Origin: Sarcophilus harrisii
Lineage: Eukaryota > Chordata > Mammalia > Dasyuromorphia > Dasyuridae
Assembly (NCBI RefSeq): GCF_902635505.1
Contig: NC_045429.1
Coordinates: 428,819,669 to 428,883,668, forward strand
Reading direction: 5' to 3'
Length of the DNA stretch: 64,000 bases
A program made the position numbers and the translations under genes. Positions within the stretch are counted from its first letter, which is position 1. Every line of letters starts with the position of its first letter. Below the pieces are notes generated by a model. The model was not told the origin of the DNA. It saw only the letters and a list, made by a program, of their open reading frames with translations, and made no database searches. Below are positions 32,401 through 44,400 of this stretch, one piece after another.

Positions 32401-35400
32401 ATATGGACATAAATATTTATAACAACACCTTTTTGATATAACAGAGATGTGAAAAAAAGATAAGTGCCCATTAACTGAGGAATGGTTAAACAATTTATAG
32501 TACATGAATTTAATAGAATATTATTATATTATAAAAATGAAAAAAGGCATGGATTCAGAAAAGCTTAGAAGAGTGGTATGAACAGATGTAGAATGATGTG
32601 AGCAAGACCAGAAGAACAATAACTACAACATTGTAAAGAATAACAATTTTGAAAGACAACAATTAGAGCAATGCAATGACCAACAATGACTTCAGAAAAC
32701 TGATAATGAAGCAACTGACTTCTCAGCAAAGTAGTGATGGACAGTCAGCGCAGAAAGAGATACACACACTTTTAGACATGACAGTGTGCAATTTTGCTTT
32801 GCTTGCTTCCTAATTTATTACAAGGAAGAATATGTATCTATCTGCCTGCTATAATTTACCTGGAGAGGACACAGGGAATGATAACCATACAAAAGGAAAA
32901 GTGTCAATGAAATTTAAAAAATACAAAGAGAGTGAAAAGAAACTCAGAAGGGATCACAGACAAGCAAGGCATCATTGGTACTATCGTGTCAAGTTTAATA
33001 AAAACTTTAATCAAAGATCGCAGGTTCATACATGGTTTTTTTCCCTATTATGTGCATATATAAATGATGTTTCCTGATATTTGTTAAGTCAGTAGTAAAA
33101 AAAAAAAAAAATTTAGGAGTAAGGAGGAGAAAAGATCTTCCACAGGCTAAATATACCATAATGCTGCTATGTTGATAGTTAGTCAAGGTAAGGTGTGTGT
33201 CTCGTCTCTTCTCTGTGTGTCTGTTTCTCTCCTTCCTCTGTCTCTCTTTCTCATAATATAAACCAGCAGTTTTATTTTGAAAACTGCTGAAATATAGTAA
33301 ATCATATAGTAAAAAGTTTACACAACTGGTTTTAAAATTACAAAAAGAAACTCCCACTAGAAACAGCTAAAGAAAGGAAGAGCTTCCCTTTTGAGTTAGA
33401 GAAAGTGTTCTGCAATGAGAGAAATTGGTTGGGCTGGACAGGAGAGAATGACCACTTCTGGGAGAATCCTAAAACTATTTAGTTTATAAATAATTAAGTA
33501 AAAGATTCAGGGTTTGATGAGACAGTCCCAGTTGTATTGAAATAACACAGCTGCTTCTGGTGACTTAGGAAGCAAAGGAGTCAGGACAATTAGCATAAGA
33601 CAAATAATATCCTACTTTACAGCCACAGATGAAAATAGCAAGAAGGAAGGTGCTATTTTATATGTGGTTCATCATGATCAAAGTCTCATCAGAACATTTA
33701 TTTCAAACTGTGGAGTTTTCCATATAAAAGCCTCCCCATGGACTATTACCCTGTCCCTATTCAGTGATAAAGTGACCCACATTGGAAGTCGTATAGTTGA
33801 TAAAAAGATTTGTGAGTGTCCATCCTTTTCTTGGGATATGAGCTCCTCATGTGGGGTAAGCATACATCCTTTTGGAATCAACTGGTTTGGGAACTTCTTT
33901 AGAACTGGTCACAGTGAAAGATATTTAGAGGGTGTTCTTCTAAGTATTTATTGGTGCTACCCATTAGATGGCTGATTTGTGAACAGTCTGTGCTGAAAGG
34001 AGGAAAGGGCAGAGTCCCCTGAAAGATAACAAAACACCTCTTCCCCCCTTTGGCAGGGCTGGCAAGACTTACCGTGTAGTTAGGATTTCCTGGCTGGATA
34101 CGGAGCTCCGCCAATATCCAAATGCCATTAGTGAGTTTCAGGGACTGGTACAGCATGTCCTGCCCTTCCACATTTCTCTTGGCAATAGTATAAACATTGT
34201 TGTTTTGCAGTTTGCTGGAAACAGTGTCTAGAAACAAAGAGAAATTCCAACAGTCATTTAAAACCTTTAGGGAAGTGCACAGTCCCTCCCCACTCCCCTT
34301 TCATATCTAATGATAACAATGAAAGGAGAAGCAAATGCCATATTAATATCTGTATAATCAGTCACTCAATAAGCATTTATTAAGCACCTGTTATGTGCCA
34401 TGAATTGAGAGATACAAAGAAAAGGAAAAGATAAGACCCTGCCCTGAAGGGGTTCACAATCCAACAAGAAGATCATGTGGAATCATGTAAAAGATGGATT
34501 TTTAGCTGAGGCTTGAAGGAAGCCAGGAAGATAAAGAAAGGGATAAGGAAAGATAGAGAAAATGCTCAAGGACAAGAGAAGGGGTATCTTGTCTGTGGAA
34601 TAGTGAATTCACTAGATCAAAGTTTATGAAAGACGGGAAAGTAAGAAGAAAAAAATCAGGAAGCAAAGGGTTCTGAATATTAAACAAAGAATTTTGTATT
34701 TTGACAAGGAGCTACTGGAGTTTACTGAGTAGGGGATGACACTGTCAGAATTGTGTTTTAGGAAATTCTTGTTAGTGAACTGGAGTAGGGAGAAGGATAG
34801 GAAGAGCTCCTAACATGCAACAGTCCAGGTGGGAGATGATGAGATCTGCCTCAGAGTGGGGCAGTATCAGGAAAGAAGGGGATGTATTTGAAAAAGTGAA
34901 ATCAACAGACCTTGGCATCATATTGGATGGGGGAGAGGGGGTTGAGAGTGAGGCATCTAGGTTATGACACTGAGGGAGTGGGAGGATGGTATTGCTCTCA
35001 ATTGTGACGAAGAAGTTTGGAGGTGACAGGAGGAAAGACAATGAGTTCTTTTTGGGGTTCAATGGACATCCAGGTTGAGATGTCAGAAAGGCAGTTGAAG
35101 ATCCAAGACTGGAGGTCAGTAGAGAGACAGGGGCAGGAAAGATAAATCTGAGCATCATTGGCATGGAGATATCAATTAAATCCATGGAAAGTGATGAGAT
35201 CACTAAATGAATTATTTTAGAAAGAGAAGAGTATGCAGAACAAAACTCTGAAGGACATACAGGGTTAGAGGGTGTACATCTGGAGAAAAATCCAACCAAA
35301 GAGATAGAGAAGGATCAGCCAGGTAGGAGAGAATAGCAGCTCTAAAACCCAGAGGAATCTACTATACAGGACATTTTCAAGGATTTTAATCACAAAGAGC

Positions 35401-38400
35401 AACAGAAATATAGGGAATAATGGGGATGAAAGGATTTGAGGTTTGTCTTTAAATTGGGGAAAACCTGGGCATGTTTATAGGTAGAAGGGAATGGGTCAAC
35501 AGAGGAGAGATTGAAAATGAGCAACAGTGTGGGGTGAAAGAGGCTCAATCTCCTGGAATAGAGAGGGGGGAATGAGACTGCTTGAGCAGGTACAGAGGTT
35601 TGTTTAAAAGAATTGCACATGTTTAACCTATATTAGATTGCTTACTGTCATGGGAAGGAAGAAGATAAGGGAGGGAGGAAGAAAAATTTGGGACATAAAA
35701 GTCTTGCAAAAACCATTGTTGAAAACTATCTTTACATGTATTTGGGAAAAAAAATTTAATACTATTGAGAAAAGAAAAGAAAAGGGTATTTTAGGATTTC
35801 TGAACAGAGAGGTGGTACATTTGTGAGTGATTACATCAAAGGTACAACTTACATCAAAGGTGATTTAGATCAAAGGTACAACTACCTGTGTGTGTGTGGC
35901 TGCAGAGGGATGGAAGAGTAATTCATGGGAAGTGAGAAGACTGAGGAAGTCTATGCTAAGGGTGTTTGGGGAGAGTCAATATGTATGCTGAAGACCTCTA
36001 GACTGAGGGAAGGCGTTGGGGAAGAGAGAAAGATGGAGTTAGGTACTGAACCAGAAGGAAGTGGGGTGTCCTATAAATCTGATGACAATGGCTACCAGAA
36101 TTTTGGTTGGATGGAAGATGTAGATTGTATGGAACTCAGTAAAGGAGAGAGATTGAGGTGCGCCTTGAAAATGGTAATGGGGAACAAAGAATATTTTAAC
36201 TCCCTTACTTCAACCTTACATCAAGGGAATGAATGAATATATAGCCAGCACAGGAAAGGATGGTCAGAGAGGCTGGGTCAAAGGAAAGCCAGGTATTATG
36301 ATTGCCAGAAGATGGAAGGAGAGAGGAAAAGATTTACAAAGCATGAACAGACTTCAAAATCTCCTTTCTTCTTAATGGTAGGAATAGGCAGCCTCTCTAA
36401 TTGTGTCTAATTCTAATGCCGAGCACTGAACTAACCATATGGACTGAGAACAAGGTAACCAACATGTAGATTTATGGGCAAAGGTCTTGCCAGTCACGAT
36501 CTCTCTGGGCTTCTACTGAGTCTGGTGTCTAGTAATTGTGGGAGATTGGGTGGAAGTGGCTGTAACATTTTCTTTCAAATACATGAGAAAGCAAAATTCT
36601 TTGAGGACAGATCTTTGCATCTCATCTCTCCAAGTGCTGAGCACGACGGTTTCAATAAGTATTACTAAATGAATCTTCTAAGAAATTCTTATTGGTCCAA
36701 GAGCGATGCCCAAATATGCATTCTGCACAGTGTGTATTAAACACCCAGCATAGTGTGGAGGCAGTCAGGAGGCTCAGGAGACAGAGTCCTGGGTCTAGAG
36801 TCAAAAAAGAACCACGTTCAAATCTGGGCCTCAGGCACTGGATGACCCCTGTCTTAATCCCCCGGAGAAGAGAATGGCACCCGTGCCAGCATCTTTGCCA
36901 AATCTGGCACACACCCCTGCAAGCACAATGCATCTATACCACTCTGCAGGAGGTGCTCCCACAGGTGCATATGTACACTAATGTTGCTTGAGCATCACAG
37001 GAGTTCAGGCTCATGTTATTTTCTCCACATACAGTTTCTGCACAACTTTTCTCCTTTATATCCAGGGATTTCATTAATGCTAAAAGCAGCAGCTTTAAGA
37101 ATAAAGATGGAGTCCTATTGCAGGAGACAAAGTGAGAAGTTACAAGTAGCACTATTATTCTTTCTTACTTTGGGGGGAGGAGAGAAGAATGAAAGCTATC
37201 ATCTTAACTCCTACTCCCCCATGTATAGTTTAAGTCATATTATGATCACATCTTCCTAAATACCGACACAATCTAGGATAAAAGCATCAGAAAATTCAAA
37301 ACATCGCCTATTTGTAGGAATCCAATGTCCCACCTAGCTCATAACAGGGTCATTCTTTTAGCATCTATTGTTCAGAACTTCAGAATCTACAACTTAAGAC
37401 AGAAAAGAATAATTTTAAATGATCTTCTAATGAGATAGCTGCTCTGACCAGGCTGCAAGGCAACTCTGTCAGCTGAGGTTTGGCTCAAGGTAGGATCCAC
37501 AAAGCTTTGTTTTTATTTCTTAAAATAATGTTCTTTTTTATTGCTATAAACTCCTTCATCAACAAAGATAAATATTTCCTTATGCTCAGAACATAATAAA
37601 AAGAGAAATCTATCTAATACCATGAATCCTAATTTTGTACAACTTGGCCTTTTTTTTTCTTCTTAAAGTCTCCATTAAAATGTAAGACACCTACATGCCC
37701 TGTCTGACAGTGTCCTAAACTGAATGAACTTCCTTCTGCTCCGCTTTGGTGTATTTTTAGATGTTTTATTAATACTACTTCTTTTCTTTTACCTTTTTAC
37801 AGGGTTTCTTTTAAACTGTGAAAAACTATTCCTAACTTTTAAGACTCCTGTTCATTTCCTAGGGAAACAGAAAATGAACAAGGGATTTTTATCACACAAG
37901 CAAAAACCTATTTTATAGGAAACGCCTGCAGACTTCTCATGACTTCCCTGCGGAGATAAGAAAACAAACATATATATATATACACACACACACACACACC
38001 CCTCCCAAAATTGGAAAATGTGGCAAACAGCCATGTAAGCCAGGCAGAAGTTGAATGGGTCTAAGTTTGCTGCATTTAGAATTTCTCCACCTCAGAAGCC
38101 AGCCCTGCTTCCACTGAACAGCTGTGCAGTATGATTTCAGCAGAGAAAGAAGACAAGGTAGATTTCTAAAATAGGTTCCTTAATCCCTTACGTTTTTAGT
38201 ATCATTTCTCCCCCAAATATTCATACCTTTGTTGACAACAACTAAGGTAGACCACAGGGTCATTTATTTTAGACAGAAGATTTACATTTTCCATCAAGTT
38301 CAATGTTCATTCGTAAGTATAAAGCACAGAACCATGACCTGATAAAAAGAACACCTCACTATTTGAATTACCAATCTAAATTAAATTCTGATTACAGAGT

Positions 38401-41400
38401 AATTTCCATTTTATAAATGGATCTATATGAAGAATAAGTTATGGTGGGGACAAGGAATTAAAACTACCTCTTCCCCTGCTAATCTAAGCCAGAACAACTA
38501 TTCTTCTTCTTCTTCTTCTTTTTTTTTTTTTTATTTTATTTAATAGCCTTTTATTTACAGGATATATGCATGGGTAACTTTACAGCATTAACAATTGCCA
38601 AACCTCTTGTTCCAATTTTTCACCTCTTACCTCCCCCCACCCCCTCCCCTAGATGGCAGGATGACCAGTAGATGTTAAATATATTAAAATATAAATTTAG
38701 ATACACAATAAGTATACATGACCAAAACGTTATTTTGCTGTACAAAAAGAATCAGACTCTGAAATATTGTACAATTAGCTTGTGAAGGAAATCAAAAATG
38801 CAGGTGTGCATAAATATAGGGATTGGGAATTCAATGTAATGATTTTTAGTCATCTCCCAGAGTTCTTTTTCTGGGCATAGCTGGTTCAGTTCATTACTGC
38901 TCCATTGGAAATGATTTGGTTGATCTTGTTGCTGAGGATGGCCTGGTCAGAACAAGTATTCTTCATAATGTACTTCATAAAGTACATTCAAGTCAAGCTA
39001 ACTAAATTACCATTTAATTTCTATGCTTTCCATAAGGCAATAAACCACCAGGACAAAGGAGGTTAGTAAAATGGCTTACAGTAAAGGCTTTCTTCCTTCT
39101 TGACATAGAGCTGAATATTTACATGTAAGAGAAAAAAGGAACCGACCCCTTACAAGGAGAGTTGTTTCAGGAGACAAGGAATATGGAAATCAATTTCTTC
39201 AAATTGTGCAAAGGACTCTTGTGCAAGGTATGACTAAAAAACAGCGAGAAATGCAAACTTATCTAAAGGGCGATGTACTCTTGACATTCCTGTGACACCA
39301 TAAGCTTCCTTTTATGTGCCGATTAAACTGGAATGAAGTCTTGGCCAAGTAGACCCTTATTTGTTTATTCTTCAAGATAAAATAACCTAGTTAAAGTCAA
39401 GGTCCAAGCATGGTCTCGGACCCCCTGAAGTCCTCAGTATGTTTGACTCCATCTGTCACACGTCAACTCTGGCATGGTTGCTCTATTTAAAGAGTTGCTA
39501 CTGCTGTGATTAGGGCAGATCAGCTGGGGAGAATGGTATTTTTAGCTCACAGCTAGACTCTGAGCATTGAATCAGATACTGTGAAAACTGAGAACTTACA
39601 ATGCTTTTTTGTAATAAAGAGTTCTCATGGCTGGCAGGTCAGCTCACTCTGAACCACAGGTGATAGATGCAGTTAGGCTACCTACTTAGGAATTAGCTTT
39701 AGGAAGGAGGTTTCCAGCTACACCACTGATTTAATGAACAAAAAAAGATGGTCTATGTTCTTATGAAAAAATAAGGAGATTTTGTCATCCAAGATTCACA
39801 CTGCCAGTAGCCAAGGAGCAGTTGTACTGGGAAAGAGGTCTCAGAGTGCTTGCAATGATCGGACCTTTTCTGCAAGGCCATCTCAGTCTTCAGCACAGAT
39901 TGCAACTCCTCCTCGAAATCAAAATGCCCCCTCTTTCTGAGGGCACCCACAGAGGCACAGGCAGCACGGGGTCCCTTCTCAGGATGGCTTTTGGCTTTCC
40001 TTCTGAAATGAAAGGACCCCTTTGAATCAGCATCCACACCTGATTTGTCCAATTTCCATTTTACTTGGTTTGTTATTTCTTTCCCCAGCTCATTTGACAG
40101 ATGAGGAAACTGAGACAAACAGGATCACACAGCGAGGAAGTATCCTGAGGCTGGATTTGAGCTCAAGTCTTCCCAACTCCAGGTCAGCACTCTATCCGGA
40201 GGGCCACCCAGCTCGCCCCATTTATGGACAAGAAAACAAAATAAAAAACAAACCAATCTAGCTTTTTTGTGTGCCCTTTCCCTTGGATCTCCTGACTAAT
40301 CACTGCCACCACTGTTCTCAGGAGACGCAGAACTCGGGCTCTTCTGCAGCTGAAACAACTTGTCCACCACAACCCACTTCCTTTTCTGCAGTGAGTGGGA
40401 TTCTGGGCCCTCCCTTCCTTAGTCACCAAAAGAAGCCCAGACCCCTGGAAGCCACCACCACCACCATCATCCTAGAGAGCACCAACTATGAGAGAGAGGC
40501 GTTCCTTAACTGTCATGAAAGGTCTAACACTCTTGTCTGCCAAGAGGTAAACAACATTAGAAAACCAGGCTACAGATGCAAAATAATAAATCATCAGCCT
40601 TTTTATATATTACCAACAAAGTCCAGCAGCAAGAGATACAAAGAGAAATTCTATTTAAGATAACTGTTGATGAGTCTGATTCTTTTTGTACAGCAAAATA
40701 ACGGTTTGGTCATGTATACTTATTGTGTATCTAATTTATATTTAAATATATTTAACTTCTACTGGTCATCCTGCCATCTGGGGGAGGGGGTGAGGGGTAA
40801 GAGGTGAAAAATTAGAACAAGAGGTTTGGCAATTGTTAATGCTGTAAAGTTACCCATACATATAACCTGTAAATAAAAGGCTATTAAATAAAATAAAATT
40901 TAAAAAAAAAAAAAAAAGAAAGAAAGAAATTTGCCTAGAAATTTGGACTGTTTTCTTGGGCAGTGCAATGATGTATAATGTTGTTCCCTTAAAAAAGAAA
41001 ACAGAGCAGAATAAATGTTACGATCTTAAATAAAAAAAAAAAAAATAAGATAACTGTTGATAATATAAAATAATTGGGAGTCTACCTGCCAACACAACCT
41101 CAGGAACTATATGAACACAATTACAAAACACTTTCCACACAAATAAAGTCAGATCTAAACAAATGGAAGAATATCGACTGCTCACGGGTTGGCTGAGCTA
41201 ATATGATAAAAATGACAATTCTTACTAAATTAATCTACTTATTCAGTGACATACAAATTGCCAAGAAATCACTTTACAGAGCTAGAAAAAATAACAAAGT
41301 TCATCTGGAAGAACAAAAAGTCAAGAATTTCAAGAGGATTAATAAAAAAAATGCAAATAAAGGTGGCCTAGCTATATCATATTATAAAGAAGCGGTCATC

Positions 41401-44400
41401 AAAACCATTTGGTACTGGCTAAGAAATAGAGGAGCTGATCAGTGGAACAGGTTAGGTTCACAAGACACAGTAGTCAATGACTACAGTAATCTAGTGTTTG
41501 ATAAACCCAAAGACTCGAGCTTCTGGGAAAAGAATTCACTATTTGACAAAAATTACTGAGAAAATTGGAAACTAGTTTAGCAGAAACTAGGCAAAGACCA
41601 ACACCTAATAACCTATACCAAGATAAGGTTGAATTGGGTTCATGATTTTGATATAAAGAGTGATACTATAAGCAAATCAAAAGAATAAGGAATAGTCCAC
41701 CTCTCAGATTTGTGGAGAACTGAGGAATTTATAGCCAAAGAAGAACCTGAGAACATTATATAATTTTCATCATATTAAATTTAAAAGTTTCTGTACAAAC
41801 AAGACCAATACAGCCAAGATTAGAAGGGAAGCAGAAAACTGGGGGAAATTTACATCTAAGGGTTCTGATAAAGGCTTCATTTCTAAAACTATATAGAGAA
41901 TTGACTCAAATTTATAATACAAGTAATTCTTCAATTGATAAATGGGTTAAAGGATACAAACAATTTTCAGATAAAAAAATTAAAACCATTTCTAGTCATA
42001 TGAAAACATGCTCTAAATAACAATTGATTAAAGAAATGCAAATTAAGATCACTCTGATGTACCACTACATATCTCTCAGATTGGCTAAGATGGCAGGAAA
42101 AAATAATTACAAGTGTTGGTGGGGAACGTGGGAAAACTGGGACACTAATATACTGTTGGTGGACTCGTGAACTGATCCAATCATTCCAGAGAGCAATTTG
42201 GAATTATGCCCTTTGATCCAGCAGTGTTTCTACTGGGCTTACATCCCAAAGAAATCATAAAAAAGAAAAAAGGATTCACATGGGCAAAAATGTTTCTGGC
42301 AATCCTTTGTGTAGTGGCAAGAAACTGGAAACTGAATGGCTGCCCATCAGTTGGGGAATGGCTGAATAAGTTATGGTATATGAATGCTATGGAATATTAC
42401 TGCTCTATAAGAAAAGATCAGCAGGATGATTTCAGAGAGGCCTGAAGAGGCTTACATGAACTGATGCTAAGGGAAGTGAGGAGAACCAAGAGAACATTAT
42501 ACACAGCAACAGCAAGATTATACGATGATCAATTCTGATGGACATGGCTCTTTTCAACAATTTGATGATTCAGACCTGTTTCAATGGTTTTGTGATGGAG
42601 AGAGCCATCTACATCCAAGAGAGAGGATTGTGGGGGACTGAATGTGGATCACAACAGTATTTTCACCATTTCTGTTGTTGTATGCTTGTTTGTTTTTTCC
42701 CCTCTTTCTCATCCCCCCCCCCCCATTTTGATATGATTTTTCTTGTGCAACCTGATAATTGTGGAAATGTATATAGAAGAATTGCACATTTAATATATAT
42801 TGGATTACATACCATCTAGGGAAGGGGGTGGGGGGAAAGAGAGGGAGAAAAATTTGGAACACAGAGTTTTGCAAGGAACTTTGCAAGGGTGAATGTTGAA
42901 AACTATATTTGCATGTATTTTGAAAATAAAAAGCCATTATTTGGCATTTCTGAAGAAAATAAAAAACCAGGGCTATCAAAATACAACAGAAATTCCATCT
43001 ACTATGATAGTTATTAGTGAGAAACAGCACCTGGTACTAAGACAGTGGTTATCAGTTCTTCTGGAGCTATTGTAATCAAAGGCAATTAAACTATATCATG
43101 TTTGCATTTCTAAAGAAATGGAAGAAAAGAAATTTTCTCAAGAAAAATGCTAAAAATTCTAAGTTTCCTGACCAACTCAGAGCTTCTAAGTCCAGTAGTA
43201 TTTATCAGAAGAGATTATACAGAGTTCAATCAACAGTTGAAGGCACTGAGGATTTAGCAAGGATTCTAGCATGAACCTCAAGAAATAAGCTACAGATTAC
43301 AAACAAAAGCCTGGGTTTTCATTTCTTTTTTTCCTTGAATTGTCACATCCCCTCTCAGTAGTATGTACCAGAAGCACCAAACTAGTAGGATGATGAAATA
43401 GCCAGCACTGCACAAAGGAGAGAGTGACCAGGCACAGGGCTGAAGCTCAGTCAAGACTTCAAAGGATCAGATCAACCTTAAGTGAGAGGGAGGGGGAGAA
43501 AAAAAAAAAAAAAAAAAAGAGGCAACCAAGGGCAGGACCTGGAACTGGATTAGCTATCATACTGGAGCCTGGTAGGTTAGTTGATCACTCACCAGCATTC
43601 AAGTGGCATTCCTTAATCTGGAACTGCAGCTCATTCTCGTTGGGAATGTCCTTCCACGTTGCAAGGAAGACTTGGCGCTCTACATTTTGGAATAGAGGAG
43701 AAGAATGCTTGTAATTTGGTAGCATTTCAATACCCCATCCTTATCACTATTACCAATTAAGTATGTTCTCTATTATATAGGCATCTGAGAACTAAGTAGT
43801 GCAGTGGATAGTGCTGGAGTCAGGAAGATCAGCATTCAAATGCAGACCCACACATTTCCTAGGTGTGGGAACTTGGCAAGTTCCTCAAACTCTGTTTCCC
43901 TCAGTTTTTGCATCTGTAAAATGGGGATACCAGCACCTCCAAGGATTGTTGTGAAAATCAAATGAGATGATCATTTTAAGTGCTTAGCACAATGCCTGGT
44001 ACGTAGTAAGCACTACAGAAACATTAGCTATTATTTTTATTACCAATAGACTATATTTTGGGGGCCATACTCTTATCAGTAAAGAATTTTTAAATAAACA
44101 TCCTAACATATTTATTTTTAAAATATGTAATGTACTAAAAATTATGTACATCATGAAATTCACAATCAAATCTTGGTCTATGCAAAATAAAGAGAGGTAG
44201 AGCTCTTGTCTGCCACATACTGCCCCACATCATAATGTCCACTCTCTATAGGTGGACCTGAGAGTCATAAGGTCAGGGGGCAAAAGATGGGTCTGCTGAG
44301 GGCGGGGAGGGAGGCCGGAGACAAATGGTTTCTAAATAGCTCCTGCTGCAGATGTCTGGCTAATGGTTAGATTATAACCTTCCAGTTCAGCTCAGAGCAT

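Noticed and set aside
33664-33975. 103-codon frame in an AP2B1 intron
   Set aside because: No domain, no splice context, and overlapping frames on the other strand; likely chance.
34772-35299. 175-codon minus-strand frame
   Set aside because: It is the decayed reverse transcriptase of an L2 LINE, not a host gene.
40271-40663. 130-codon frame
   Set aside because: It runs from unique DNA into an L1 copy; no recognisable protein.
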